A DNA stretch of 64,000 nt, taken from NCBI RefSeq assembly GCF_026229185.1, contig NZ_JAGGJA010000007.1, positions 124,001-188,000 on the forward strand, given 5' to 3'. The notes under the pieces are model-generated. The model saw nothing but the letters and a program-made list of their open reading frames with translations, searched no databases and was not told the DNA's origin. The first letter of the stretch is position 1; each line of letters begins with the position of its first letter. The position numbers were made by a program, and so were the translations under genes. This document shows positions 53,734 to 62,810 of the stretch, one piece after another. This DNA comes from Fodinibius salsisoli. Its GTDB lineage: Bacteria; Bacteroidota; Rhodothermia; Balneolales; Balneolaceae.

Positions 53734-56526
53734 TCAGAACTTCATCTGAATACTGAGTGAGGGATGAAAGCCCGGCATGGTTCTCTTCTGTATTTTGTAC
53801 TCATTATTGGATTCTTCCTTCGGTCGCAAACTCCAGTCGATAGTATTGCGTCGGTCAAGCACGTTGATCAGGTCCAGGCGCAGTTCCATATCCACAAGAT
53901 CGAAAGAGGGCTGATAACTGAGCGACAAATCAAGTTGGTGGAAAGGGGCCAACCGATCGTCTTCCGGATGAGTGAAAACAAAATCCCCAAACCTGCCGCC
54001 TCCTTCAAAAAACAGATAATTGTAATAAGTCTGCCGAAAGCCCCAGGCTCGTCCCCAAACGGTCTGCCATTTGGCAACGGCTGTCCAATCCGATAAAAAT
54101 CGCCACAAGCTTCGTACCTGCAATCGATGGGGCTCATTCCATGAAGCTGGTAGTGCCCGCCCAAACTGGGTATCCAGGTTAATACGGTTGTAGTTAAAGT
54201 CATATCCTAACATAAATTTAAGCCTGGCATTACTTACCGCTTGGTGAAATCGGATAGCCGCTCCGATATTTTCCATCTCTGTAGTTTCGGCAAAAGCATT
54301 GAGCGTCGATCGATTGATGTCTTCTTCTCTCAGCAGGTTCTGGTACGACACCGTATAGGTCGTTGGCTGCCATTTGTAAAAGCCCTCAAGCTTGATCGTT
54401 GTCTCATCAGCGGGTTGAAAATTAAATGAACCTCCAATATGCCAGGCTTTAGGAGCTTTTGATAATCCCTCATGAGACCAGATGCTGAAGGATGGAACCA
54501 GCGATGTTGGCCCCGGGTTCGTCACTTCAAACTGATTGACAAACTGGTGGTAAAGTCCTCCTGAAAAACGAACCGACCAGTAGCCAATACCAGCATCCGG
54601 CTGATCAAATTGAATACTGCCGCGGGGTTCAGCATAAATCCGGCCAAAAGCACTTGCATAGGTAAGCCTGTTACCTAAGCTAAGCTTCCAGTATTTGCCC
54701 CTTTTCCAGTTGCCTTTTATATAGTTGCCTAAAAGAACCGACTCCTGATCAGCAAGGGTGGGTAAATAAAACAGATCGGTAAAATTGATCCGGGACCGAA
54801 TATGGTCGGCTTGCAACCCTACTTCTAAATCAAACTGTGGACTAAAACTATAGGTTGCATCGGTACGGGCAATTAAATGCTGAATCCGGTTACTGTTCCG
54901 TTGATTGGGAAGCAGGTTATAGTCAACTGGGTATTCTCCGAAAGCAGGAGCATCGGCTAAGCTTTCTGATGACAAATTATTAAATCCAGGTACAATAGCA
55001 TCGTTACTTCCATTCAGCGAATAGTTGTGCTGAAATCGATTCGAGGTAAAGCTGACTTGGGTTTCTAAATCTATTCGTGATGAGATCAAATGATTGTAGG
55101 AAATCTGTCCCATGAAATTGTTCCAGTAATAGGCATCGCCTGCTTTCAGATATCTTGGGGCATCATCGGAAGGGGGCGCTTGCCTTAACAGACCAGTGGT
55201 TACATTATTTTCACCCAAATAAAACGAAGCCGAGAATGTCTGATAATCATCAATATCATAGGCTGATGCCAGGTGTAAGTCGTAAAAACGCACCTTTGAC
55301 TTATGCTTATAGGGCTCATAACGAGAAGCATCCTGCTCAATATCTACCAGCTGGTTTGTTGTCAGGGGATCGAGCTCATTCCACTGCTGCAGGGTTCCCT
55401 TCAAGGTGGGCTCCTGATACACACCCCAGTAGTTGGATCGTGCAGCAGCCATTATTGAAAGCGCCGGGTCTGAATCCTTTTTATTTAATACCTGGATTTC
55501 TGCCCGAATATTTACGCTCAAAGGATCTGCCTGTATTAAAAACTGATGATCATCCATACTGCTAAGTTCATGATCTAGGTTAATCAACCCGGCAATTTGG
55601 CTGCCTTCAGATACATCATACCCTGCCTTGTGGATCTGAACTTTATTAATAGCATAGGGACTAAAGGCACTGAACATTTTTCCAAAACTAAAAGGGTTAT
55701 AGACAGGAACACCATCAAGTTGGATACGATGTTCCCCCTGCTGCCCTCCCTGCAAATGTACATCCGCCATTGACAGGCCGTGCTGTACGCCAGAAAAGAG
55801 GCTCAGTGACCGAAGGGCATCTGGTATTCTACTGCCGGCCCGCCATTTTCGGTGTCCTATAGACGCACCCTCACTACTCATTGGAACTTGAGGAATATGC
55901 CCGGTAACGACGATGGGCATAAAGTCCACAGGCTCGGGCTTTAGCTCCACTTGTTCCCGCAGATTTTCATTGGGTGTAATATCGATGGTCTTATATACCG
56001 GCTCATACCCTACATAGCTAAAAACGATGTTATAAGATCCCGATATCAGGTTATCGAGTGCGAATCGCCCCCCACGCCCGGTACTCGTACCGCCGGGAGC
56101 ATTAGTCACCCTGACCGAAGCTCCGGGGAGGGGTTCTCCTGTTGAAAGGTCAACAATTTTACCGGAATAAGATCCATAGGAAGGATCATCAGTAACCTTT
56201 TTAACAATGACAACCGTTCCCGATGAAAGGGTTATAAAATCGAGCGAAGTGGCTTGCAACACTCCCCGCAAAATTTCTGGTACATTCTCATCCTCGATAC
56301 GGGTATAGACGCTCACTCCCTCGATAATACCCGGATCATAAACCATATCGGTTGCTGTTTTATCTGCAATAGTTTGCAAAACAGAGGACAACGACTGGCC
56401 GCGAAAATCAAAGGAGAACTGTTCTGTTTGCTGATCCTGAGCTAAAGACGGAATCCAACAAAGCATCATCAGCAGAAAGCCAATTCCTTTGTAGAAGCTA
56501 TTAGATGTTAACTTGACCTTAACCAT
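53734..56526 (-). CDS. TonB-dependent receptor with N-terminal STN signalling domain
   Basis: 930 residues. After the signal peptide (LLMMLCWIPSLAQ) comes a secretin/TonB short N-terminal (STN) domain (about 35-105; FDFRGQSLSSVLQTIADKT). Next are a carboxypeptidase-like domain (about 115-195; LPGASVRVTNAPGGTSTGRG), a plug (HLQGGQQGEHRIQLDGVPVY, INKVQIHKAGYDVSEG) and a barrel ending LSIQMKF. STN domains touch FecR-type anti-sigma factors, so ligand binding outside can signal to the sigma factor encoded upstream. The plug lacks the usual KGP-SxLYG motif. The ligand is unknown. Confidence 0.9.
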   Translation of the reverse strand: MVKVKLTSNSFYKGIGFLLMMLCWIPSLAQDQQTEQFSFDFRGQSLSSVLQTIADKTATDMVYDPGIIEGVSVYTRIEDENVPEILRGVLQATSLDFITLSSGTVVIVKKVTDDPSYGSYSGKIVDLSTGEPLPGASVRVTNAPGGTSTGRGGRFALDNLISGSYNIVFSYVGYEPVYKTIDITPNENLREQVELKPEPVDFMPIVVTGHIPQVPMSSEGASIGHRKWRAGSRIPDALRSLSLFSGVQHGLSMADVHLQGGQQGEHRIQLDGVPVYNPFSFGKMFSAFSPYAINKVQIHKAGYDVSEGSQIAGLINLDHELSSMDDHQFLIQADPLSVNIRAEIQVLNKKDSDPALSIMAAARSNYWGVYQEPTLKGTLQQWNELDPLTTNQLVDIEQDASRYEPYKHKSKVRFYDLHLASAYDIDDYQTFSASFYLGENNVTTGLLRQAPPSDDAPRYLKAGDAYYWNNFMGQISYNHLISSRIDLETQVSFTSNRFQHNYSLNGSNDAIVPGFNNLSSESLADAPAFGEYPVDYNLLPNQRNSNRIQHLIARTDATYSFSPQFDLEVGLQADHIRSRINFTDLFYLPTLADQESVLLGNYIKGNWKRGKYWKLSLGNRLTYASAFGRIYAEPRGSIQFDQPDAGIGYWSVRFSGGLYHQFVNQFEVTNPGPTSLVPSFSIWSHEGLSKAPKAWHIGGSFNFQPADETTIKLEGFYKWQPTTYTVSYQNLLREEDINRSTLNAFAETTEMENIGAAIRFHQAVSNARLKFMLGYDFNYNRINLDTQFGRALPASWNEPHRLQVRSLWRFLSDWTAVAKWQTVWGRAWGFRQTYYNYLFFEGGGRFGDFVFTHPEDDRLAPFHQLDLSLSYQPSFDLVDMELRLDLINVLDRRNTIDWSLRPKEESNNEYKIQKRTMPGFHPSLSIQMKF

Positions 56527-56573
56527 TGATATGAAAATTCAACTTTTAAAATAACCTCCCGGTACAGCATTCT

Positions 56574-57500
56574 TTACTTATAGACTCGGTACCCATCTAC
56601 TGTTTTCGCATATCTCAATCCTTTAACACGACAAATATCCTTTAGGACAGAGGCCGCCTCTTTGGGATTATTATAAAAGGCTGTTAACGTTTCATCAGCT
56701 AATTGTTGTGCTTTCAATTCAATCGTTATGTTGAACCTTCGCTCAAGCTCTGCAAAGATTGTCCGTAGTGACTCCTCATGAAACAAGAGCTTATGCTCTC
56801 GCCATCCGATTCTTTTCTCGACTTCTACTGGTTTCGGGGTAGTAAGCTCCTCCAGTGAGCCTATCCAGCTGCTCAACTCTCCCTTTTGTATGGTAACAAA
56901 ACGCTTCGGTGTATTTACTGGATAAAATTGAACCTCACCCTCAGTCACCGCTACCTCTGTCTTTTGATCTGGATCCTCATCCCAGGAACGAACATTAAAC
57001 TGGGTTCCAGTCACCTTTACAGCTGATCCATTGGCTTCGATAATGAAAGGATGATCGCCCGACTCTACAGAGAAAAAGGCTTCTCCCTCGAGGCTGACAT
57101 CCCGGTTGGCAAATGCAAAAAGACGATTATATTGCAGTTGGCTACCGCTATTAAGTTCAACTACAGATCCATCCGGCAACGTTGTTTGCACTATTTCTCC
57201 CCGGGGAGCTGTTACAGTCTGAGGAACAAAAAGTAACCCTGCCGCCAACACCAACATTAGTACGGCTGCTGCCGCAAACCACCTCCATTTTATATCTGGG
57301 GCTTTCGATTTTGTAAGGCGTTCCTGTATAGCTGCCAAATCCTGCTCAATTTCTTGGTCACTGACCTCAATAGTAGAGGTTTCTGCCTGGCTGCTCAGCT
57401 CCCACATTTCCTTAAGGTCATCTTTTTCTTTTCCCGAAAACTGGCCAAAGAAATCTTTGTGTCCATTCTTTTGGTATTTGTCAGAGGTATCGTTTTTCAT
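56574..57500 (-). CDS. FecR-family anti-sigma regulator
   Basis: 308 residues. The N-terminal cytoplasmic part (1-72) is charged, a single TM lies at about 73-92 (WFAAAAVLMLVLAAGLLFV), and the periplasmic FecR domain follows (about 98-200; APRGEIVQTTLPDGSVVELN, LEGEAFFSV, TGTQFNVRSW). A C-terminal DUF4974 domain (about 235-308; LRTIFAELERRFNITIELK) completes it. It should hold the sigma factor at the membrane and relay the receptor signal. The start overlaps the sigma stop by 4 bases (ATGA), and the receptor gene follows 47 bases downstream. Confidence 0.92.
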   Translation of the reverse strand: MKNDTSDKYQKNGHKDFFGQFSGKEKDDLKEMWELSSQAETSTIEVSDQEIEQDLAAIQERLTKSKAPDIKWRWFAAAAVLMLVLAAGLLFVPQTVTAPRGEIVQTTLPDGSVVELNSGSQLQYNRLFAFANRDVSLEGEAFFSVESGDHPFIIEANGSAVKVTGTQFNVRSWDEDPDQKTEVAVTEGEVQFYPVNTPKRFVTIQKGELSSWIGSLEELTTPKPVEVEKRIGWREHKLLFHEESLRTIFAELERRFNITIELKAQQLADETLTAFYNNPKEAASVLKDICRVKGLRYAKTVDGYRVYK

Positions 57501-58081
57501 AATGTTCGATCTTTTGTTTCCTGCTTCTTATATATATCATATCGCTCTCTCAAAAATTTTAGTGCTGCTACGATATGATTGTTTACCGTATTGGGCGATA
57601 CTTCCATCACCCCGGCAATCTCATCATGGTCCAGTCCTTCAAAACGGCTAAGCCTGAATGCTTCACGCTGGCGGCCTGGCAATTCTTCAATCCACTTTCG
57701 CATTAAATCTGAAAGTTTTTGTTCTTTTTTATCCGAACTGCCTATATTGAAACTGCTATCAGTGACTAAAGGCTCATAGTCTTCCAGGCCGACAGTCTCC
57801 TTTGAATGGTCACGGATATAATTCAATGATTTATTCCTGACCGTTTTGTACAAATAAGCTTTCACAGATCCATTAGGATCAATGCGAGACCGGTTTTCCC
57901 ACAAGGCTACAAACGACTCTTGCACAATATCACGAATAATAGCTCGGTTGCTGTTATACTTTGCTGCAAAATTGATAAGCCCGGGGTATAGCGACCGGAA
58001 TAGGCTATTCAATGCCTTCCGGTCGGAGTTGGAAATCCTTTTACCCCAAATACGTATTTGCTTATCAGACAACTTGGCCAT
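57497..58081 (-). CDS. ECF RNA polymerase sigma factor (FecI-like)
   Basis: 194 residues. Region 2 (about 20-90) includes IIRDIVQESFVALWENRSR and GSVKAYLYKTVRNKSLNYI; region 4 (about 125-185) includes LPGRQREAFRLSRFEGLDHD and EIAGVMEVSPNTVNNHI. The type matches Bacteroidetes sigma-70 factors paired with FecR. It would drive the receptor gene when freed by FecR. It is first of three overlapping or closely spaced genes. The 283 bases upstream, towards the divergent csaA-like gene, are AT-rich and contain the promoter but no clear operator. Confidence 0.92.
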   Translation of the reverse strand: MAKLSDKQIRIWGKRISNSDRKALNSLFRSLYPGLINFAAKYNSNRAIIRDIVQESFVALWENRSRIDPNGSVKAYLYKTVRNKSLNYIRDHSKETVGLEDYEPLVTDSSFNIGSSDKKEQKLSDLMRKWIEELPGRQREAFRLSRFEGLDHDEIAGVMEVSPNTVNNHIVAALKFLRERYDIYKKQETKDRTL

Positions 58082-58364
58082 GTGTTTGTTCTACTACTTA
58101 TACACCTTGGATAGACAGTATAACTATTGTAAAACTTATTTTTTATGATGTTGTATCAGAATTAGCCATAGTATTAGATAACTGGAAGGCTAAATCATCC
58201 AGAAGACAATCTTTGCTATGGTATGATATATGTCCTCACAATTATTGCTCTTCTCCATTTACAAATCATAAATAAGCTTTATTTTTTGATGGAAATACGA
58301 AACGGAATCGATTAATAATCTTTCCAACCCACGGTAATCTTAATCCCCTCAAAAAAAATCCTCT

Positions 58365-58709
58365 ATGAACGATAAAACCATTAGCTGGAGACAATTCGAA
58401 CAGATTGAACTACGTGTAGGCACCATTACTGAAGCCTACTCCTTCCCTGAAGCCCATAAACCAGCTTACAAGTTAACGGTAGACTTTGGTGAAGAAATAG
58501 GTCTTAAAAAAAGCAGTGCCCAAATTACCGACTTGTATTCCAAAGAGGACCTCATTGGTAAACAAGTCATTGGCGTTGTTAATTTTCCACCAAAGCAAAT
58601 TGGCCCTTTTATTTCGGAGTGTTTGGTAACCGGTTTTTATAATGAGCAAGAAAAAGTTGTACTTGCTATTCCTGACCAAGAAGTTTCTAATGGTCTTAAA
58701 CTAAACTAA
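58365..58709 (+). CDS. csaA: CsaA-like tRNA-binding domain protein
   Basis: 114 residues forming one OB-fold tRNA-binding domain (EMAP II/Trbp111/CsaA type): ISWRQFEQIELRVGTITEA, KPAYKLTVDFG, SSAQITDLYSKEDLIGKQVI, VVNFPPKQIGPFISECLVTG and a final PDQEVSNGLKLN. CsaA binds tRNA and shows export-related chaperone activity in Bacillus. It is a monocistronic gene in a short spacer between sigma and lipoprotein genes. Length and motifs are normal. Confidence 0.9.
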   Translation: MNDKTISWRQFEQIELRVGTITEAYSFPEAHKPAYKLTVDFGEEIGLKKSSAQITDLYSKEDLIGKQVIGVVNFPPKQIGPFISECLVTGFYNEQEKVVLAIPDQEVSNGLKLN

Positions 58710-58850
58710 TTTCCAAAGCATCAGGGGTTCATTTAGTGATAATAATCTGTAGCTTGCCATTTTAACACTTGAAACACTTGTAATGATTTAATAAAATACA
58801 AGCTAATATAACATGTTCTGTTCATCTTAATTTTTTATTTACTTAACATC

Positions 58851-59294
58851 ATGGATTATCGACTATCCTCAAGACTTGTAGTAGCTTTTTTTCTTAGCCT
58901 TTTAGTATCTGCATGTGCTACCACGCAATCCGCAGTTGATCCAAATATTCCTCATACCTACTCAAATAGCTTTGAAGAAGTGATTAACGCATCACAAGAA
59001 GCATTAGCCAATGCAGGTATGAAGATACTGAAATCGAAACAAATTGATCAAAACAACTACCATTACCACTATTTTAAGACACGGTATGATGTTGCCGGCA
59101 ATAATAACTCTGAAGGTGGGCTTGGGGCAGACCTAAACATTACCAAAATTTCTGACAATATAACCAAGGTTGTTATCAAAGAAGAAACTCAGTCTGGTTT
59201 AGTACCTGGTTCGCACAAAGAAAATTTAGGTAAAGATTTATTACGTGAATTAAATAAGCTTTTAAACCATAACAGCCAGGATCAAAATAGCTAA
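58851..59294 (+). CDS. Small lipoprotein of unknown function
   Basis: 147 residues with a lipoprotein signal (FFLSLLVSACATT). The mature part has HTYSNSFEEVINASQEALAN followed by strands LGADLNITKISDNITKVVIKEE and a helical end rich in Asn/Lys. The layout (FEEVINASQEALANAG ... TKVVIKEE) resembles small periplasmic DUF3568-like proteins, but I cannot name the family securely. No operon partner is visible; the gene starts 141 bases after csaA. Confidence 0.65.
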   Translation: MDYRLSSRLVVAFFLSLLVSACATTQSAVDPNIPHTYSNSFEEVINASQEALANAGMKILKSKQIDQNNYHYHYFKTRYDVAGNNNSEGGLGADLNITKISDNITKVVIKEETQSGLVPGSHKENLGKDLLRELNKLLNHNSQDQNS

Positions 59295-59334
59295 CACACC
59301 TTTGGTGTTGGATAATATTCTATAAGCGAGTGTA

Positions 59335-59367
59335 CCCTTCGGCATCCCCCCCTATCAGGCCGAAGGG
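59335..59367. terminator. Hairpin between convergent genes
   Basis: CCCTTCGGC (59335-59343) pairs perfectly with GCCGAAGGG (59359-59367). No T-run follows on either strand, so a terminator role is plausible only from its position between two converging genes. Confidence 0.45.
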
Positions 59368-59394
59368 CAAAAACGAAATAAGTTTACCTTACTA

Positions 59395-60204
59395 TTATGG
59401 TGCACTCACCAAAACGATCTCTTCAGCTACCAGTCCCTTTTCATTTTCGATAAGGTCAAATTCAAAAATAAGATGACGACTTGGTAGAAACTCGGTATCA
59501 AGGTTATTTTCAAATTGAGAAATATGGGCAAAAACCGTCTGGTAAGGCGACTCTTCGAACCGGGAATCTGTAATCCAAAGGTTTTCATTCAGTTTAACCA
59601 AATAACGCAGGAATCCATATCCATCGTTGTGGGAAAAGTCGTAACAAACACCCCGAACGCGTGACCCGACTTCCCCCCATCCATAGGGCGATTCGATAGG
59701 CAACAGTCCCGGAATTAGGTATCCCGATATATATAAATCCACTTCTTTTCGAAGCTCCGGGGACATATCATCAAAACCCACCAATTCAACCCGGGTTCCT
59801 TTTTCTTGGATTGCACGTATCACACTCACGTAACTACCGTTATTGGTGAGTAAGATTATTTTATCAAGATGGTCAGCCTGGGTAAGCATATCCACAGCCA
59901 TATCCATATCGACGGTGGATTTAGTAATAACTTCCTCCGTCGATTCATCCTCATAATATTGCATTGGCTTTTCGATAACCTTAAACTCAAAATCACGGAG
60001 CACCTCACTAAAGCGTTCTGTTTTTTGGCGGTAGGATTCATCCATTTCTGCCCGTTCCTGGTCATATGCCAGGTAGACATTCATTCTTGAAGGAACGCAG
60101 CCATCACGGGTGGCAAATTTACGGAGGATATCGTAACGTAAGCCGAACCCACCGTTCATGGTTACATTGACCGCGTCCACGAAAATACCAACATTCCCTT
60201 GCAT
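59395..60204 (-). CDS. NYN-domain protein with C-terminal OB/cold-shock-like domain
   Basis: 269 residues. The NYN (PIN-like nuclease) domain covers about 1-165: NVGIFVDAVNVTMNGGFG, the acidic STVDMDMAVDML, KIILLTNNGSYVSVIRAIQ and GTRVELVGFDDMS supply the usual Asp residues. The last 85 residues (DGYGFLRYLV, DSRFEESPYQTVFAHISQFE, LIFEFDLIENEKGLVAEEI) have the FGFI...VFVH...V-F-x5-KG-A pattern of cold-shock domains. A nuclease joined to an RNA-binding OB domain suggests RNA cleavage or decay. The target is unknown. Confidence 0.83.
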   Translation of the reverse strand: MQGNVGIFVDAVNVTMNGGFGLRYDILRKFATRDGCVPSRMNVYLAYDQERAEMDESYRQKTERFSEVLRDFEFKVIEKPMQYYEDESTEEVITKSTVDMDMAVDMLTQADHLDKIILLTNNGSYVSVIRAIQEKGTRVELVGFDDMSPELRKEVDLYISGYLIPGLLPIESPYGWGEVGSRVRGVCYDFSHNDGYGFLRYLVKLNENLWITDSRFEESPYQTVFAHISQFENNLDTEFLPSRHLIFEFDLIENEKGLVAEEIVLVSAP

Positions 60205-60305
60205 AATACTTTCTCCAATAATTTCGAATTATTAAAACCCAAATATTATCTACCAACCCAAGCAGAAGCCTTTAATTAAACCCGGGTTGTAATGAGCACA
60301 CTGAA

Positions 60306-61769
60306 CTACTTTTCCGATGTAGGCCAAGCTAATAATATTAATCCTACGCTACCTACCAATAACAATATTAGGCGGCTTGTCCATTCCGAAACAATCCATT
60401 GATTCAGATAAGGTTGCAGCAACAGACACGCCACAGTTATAAAAATCATCCCAAAAGCACGCCCCATTTGATAATTAACCTGGTACACTTTTACACTCTG
60501 TTGATAAAGCAACAAAGCCATAGCGGCATAGCTAATCAACGTGGCAGCAGCGGACCCCATCATACCCAAATAGGGTAATAATAAAAGGTTACCGGCAATT
60601 GTCACAGCCGCTCCGATAAGGGTAATTACGGGTAGAACTTTTGTTTTTTCGCGAATAAAAATGCCCGCAGAAAAATTCATATACCAGCCCTGAAACCAGT
60701 AGGCCGCTAAAAGAAGGGGGACGATATTGAGCCCTAACCAATACTCCTTTCCAATTATAAAAGCGTCTAAAACAGGGACTTTTATCTGTACAATCTGATC
60801 GATAAACAAAGCAACTATTAAAAAACAAATACCGGCTACAGCATTAAAGTATCGAAAAACTTCTCGGTATAAATCTTCTGACTCCGGATCATCGGCATGC
60901 CGTAAAAAGAATGGCTGCCAGGCCATTTTAAACATCGTTACAACTAACAGCATAAAGACCCCAAGCTTATAACAGGCATTATAAATCCCTACCACGGCCT
61001 CGTGGGTAAATCCAGATCCATAAAGCTGATGAATTGTCCCTTCCGGTAGATAGTTGTTCAATAAAAATCTATCCAGGCTTTCATTTATAGCATAACCCAA
61101 CCCCCCGGGGATAAAAGGGAGCCCAAAAGCCAATGCTTTATCAAAAAGGGACCGTTTGACGGAACCTCTCAGCATATGTCTCGTCAAAATCCAAAGAACA
61201 ATTGTAGTGACGGCGGAGGCAATCAGGTTTGCTATAAAAACTGCCTCTATTCCCCATCCCAGTCCAAGAATAAAATAAAAGTTAAGCCCGATATTTAGGA
61301 GGACATCCGCCGTCCGGATAACAGCAAAAGAGACGGACTTTCGCACCAGTCGAAGCTCTGCAAATGGAACCTTTCCCAGTGTGTCAAACCAAATGATGCC
61401 AATCATTAAAAAATAGAAGTTCTGCATTTCAGGACTTAGACTCATCAAAGGCATCAGAGCAGGGGCAAACAACCAGAGTAAAACAGCTAATATTGTTGCC
61501 ACCACAAGCAAGGCTACTTGTAACGTTTTGAACACATCCTGAGCTTTCTCGCGATCTTTCGCATAGCGCAGGTAGGCCGACTCCATGCCAAAAGTAAAAA
61601 TCACGTTCAGGAAAATAATAGCTGCATAGACAAGCCCGACAATCCCATATTGATCGGCACGAAATACATCCGTGTAAAAGGGAACCAGCAGATAGTTGAT
61701 AAACCGTGCCAGTACACTGCTGATGCCGTAAACAAGAGTATCGGAAAGGAGTTCTTTAAGCTTCTTCAA
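60306..61769 (-). CDS. Polysaccharide flippase (Wzx/MATE-like)
   Basis: 487 residues with about 12-14 TM segments, beginning LLSDTLVYGISSVLARFINYLLVPFYT, the standard start of oligosaccharide flippases. FTFGMESAYLRYAKDREK, FAELRLVRKSVSF and ALAFGLPFIPGGLGYAINES-type segments follow. It moves lipid-linked glycans across the inner membrane. Transferase genes are not adjacent; aroQ lies upstream. The start is uncertain: no in-frame ATG precedes, and TTG at 61769 (then KKLKELLS) is the best candidate. Confidence 0.86.
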   Translation of the reverse strand: MKKLKELLSDTLVYGISSVLARFINYLLVPFYTDVFRADQYGIVGLVYAAIIFLNVIFTFGMESAYLRYAKDREKAQDVFKTLQVALLVVATILAVLLWLFAPALMPLMSLSPEMQNFYFLMIGIIWFDTLGKVPFAELRLVRKSVSFAVIRTADVLLNIGLNFYFILGLGWGIEAVFIANLIASAVTTIVLWILTRHMLRGSVKRSLFDKALAFGLPFIPGGLGYAINESLDRFLLNNYLPEGTIHQLYGSGFTHEAVVGIYNACYKLGVFMLLVVTMFKMAWQPFFLRHADDPESEDLYREVFRYFNAVAGICFLIVALFIDQIVQIKVPVLDAFIIGKEYWLGLNIVPLLLAAYWFQGWYMNFSAGIFIREKTKVLPVITLIGAAVTIAGNLLLLPYLGMMGSAAATLISYAAMALLLYQQSVKVYQVNYQMGRAFGMIFITVACLLLQPYLNQWIVSEWTSRLILLLVGSVGLILLAWPTSEK

Positions 61770-61783
61770 AAAGTATGGTTATG

Positions 61784-61800
61784 GCAGGTTGCAGGTTGCA
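61784..61800. repeat. Short heptamer tandem repeat upstream of the flippase gene
   Basis: GCAGGTT occurs two and a half times, 15 bases upstream of the flippase start. The unit is almost the same as the ACAGGTT heptamer at 62704-62744. Between this repeat and aroQ lies TCTGACTTCT-type text like that inside copA. Confidence 0.65.
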
Positions 61801-61874
61801 TGTCAAGAATTAATCACAAAAAAATCCGTATTCCAAACTCTAACCTCCAGCATCTGACTTCTAATCTCCAATTT

Positions 61875-62303
61875 TTAATTGACCAGCTTCTCCAGGGCAT
61901 GCACGCCCAACACATAGCTATGTTTCCCAAAACCGGTAATAATCCCATCAGCAACACTGCCCGTCAGTGTTTGTTCCCGAAACTTTTCACGGGCATGAAT
62001 ATTTGATAGATGAACTTCAACAATGGGGATCTCAAGCAGTTCTATAGCATCACGAATAGCTACGGAAGTATGGGTGTAGGCGGCAAAATTGGCAACAACC
62101 CCATCCACATTACCTTCCAGAAGAGCGTGAATAGCCTCGACCAGCTTACCCTCCCCATTGCTTTGAAAGAATGTCAGTTCGTGATCAGGGAATGATTCTG
62201 CTAACAGCTTTTCAATATCATCCAGCGTATCGGAACCATAGTGTTCAGGATCGCGTGTCCCCAGCATATTCAGGTTGGGTCCATTTAAAATCGATATCTT
62301 CAT
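61875..62303 (-). CDS. aroQ: Type II 3-dehydroquinate dehydratase
   Basis: 142 residues. Family motifs are LNGPNLNMLGTRDPEHYG, FFQSNGEGKLVEAIH, GVVANFAAYTHTSVAIRDAI, EVHLSNIHAREKFREQ and a GVHAL near the end. It dehydrates 3-dehydroquinate to 3-dehydroshikimate in the shikimate pathway. The catalytic Tyr, Arg and His seen in homologues are present, although the loop Tyr is carried in HYGSDTL. Its start overlaps the stop of the HIT gene by 4 bases, so the two are translationally coupled. Confidence 0.94.
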   Translation of the reverse strand: MKISILNGPNLNMLGTRDPEHYGSDTLDDIEKLLAESFPDHELTFFQSNGEGKLVEAIHALLEGNVDGVVANFAAYTHTSVAIRDAIELLEIPIVEVHLSNIHAREKFREQTLTGSVADGIITGFGKHSYVLGVHALEKLVN

Positions 62304-62698
62304 ACCTGCACCTCATCGCTAATCAGTTGTGTCAGTTCTTCCATCCGTTGCTCACTTACTTCTACATTGTGGCCTAATGCCATCACCTGATGTGTTTTAT
62401 AGAGGGGAATCAAATGAACATGGGCATGGGGAACTTCTAATCCCTGTACAATAACGCCGGTTCGAAGAGGGCTCAGTGCTTCATCTATTGCATGGGCAAT
62501 AGCCCTGGAAAATTTCATGGTACTCTGCATTAAGTCATCCGGGAGGTCAAAAAAATAGTCGACCTCTCGTTTGGGAACGACCAGGGTGTGCCCTTCTGCA
62601 ATAGGATTAATATCCAAAAAGGCGATATGATCGTCAGTTTCTGCCACTTTATGGCAAGGGATTTCGCCCTCTATAATTTTGGTAAAAATGGTTGCCAT
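62300..62698 (-). CDS. HIT-family nucleotide-binding protein
   Basis: 132 residues with the histidine triad HAHVHLIPLY (about 97-106) and the typical start ATIFTKIIEGEIPCHKVAET, then FLDINPIAEGHTLVVPKREV. HIT proteins hydrolyse nucleotide conjugates such as AMP-lysine or Ap4A. The ATG at 62698 is preceded at once by a heptamer tandem repeat, leaving no recognisable Shine-Dalgarno site. It overlaps aroQ by 4 bases. Confidence 0.93.
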   Translation of the reverse strand: MATIFTKIIEGEIPCHKVAETDDHIAFLDINPIAEGHTLVVPKREVDYFFDLPDDLMQSTMKFSRAIAHAIDEALSPLRTGVIVQGLEVPHAHVHLIPLYKTHQVMALGHNVEVSEQRMEELTQLISDEVQV

Positions 62699-62703
62699 GC
62701 CAA

Positions 62704-62744
62704 TACAGGTTACAGGTTACAGGTTACAGGTTACAGGTTACAGG
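62704..62744. repeat. Heptanucleotide tandem repeat in the HIT-protein leader
   Basis: TTACAGG occurs five times in full plus a six-base partial copy, without a mismatch, beginning 6 bases upstream of the HIT ATG. Perfect short repeats of this kind can vary in copy number by slippage and could change translation of HIT and the coupled aroQ. Confidence 0.9.
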
Positions 62745-62810
62745 AAACTGAGAATCGCTTCCCATTTTGTCAAATACAATATCACATTTCTTCATTGCAA
62801 AGTACAATAC

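Noticed and set aside
62704-62744. TTACAGG array as direct repeats of an origin or attachment site
   Set aside because: No dnaA, parA/B, integrase or AT-rich unwinding region nearby; consistent with a minisatellite-like array.
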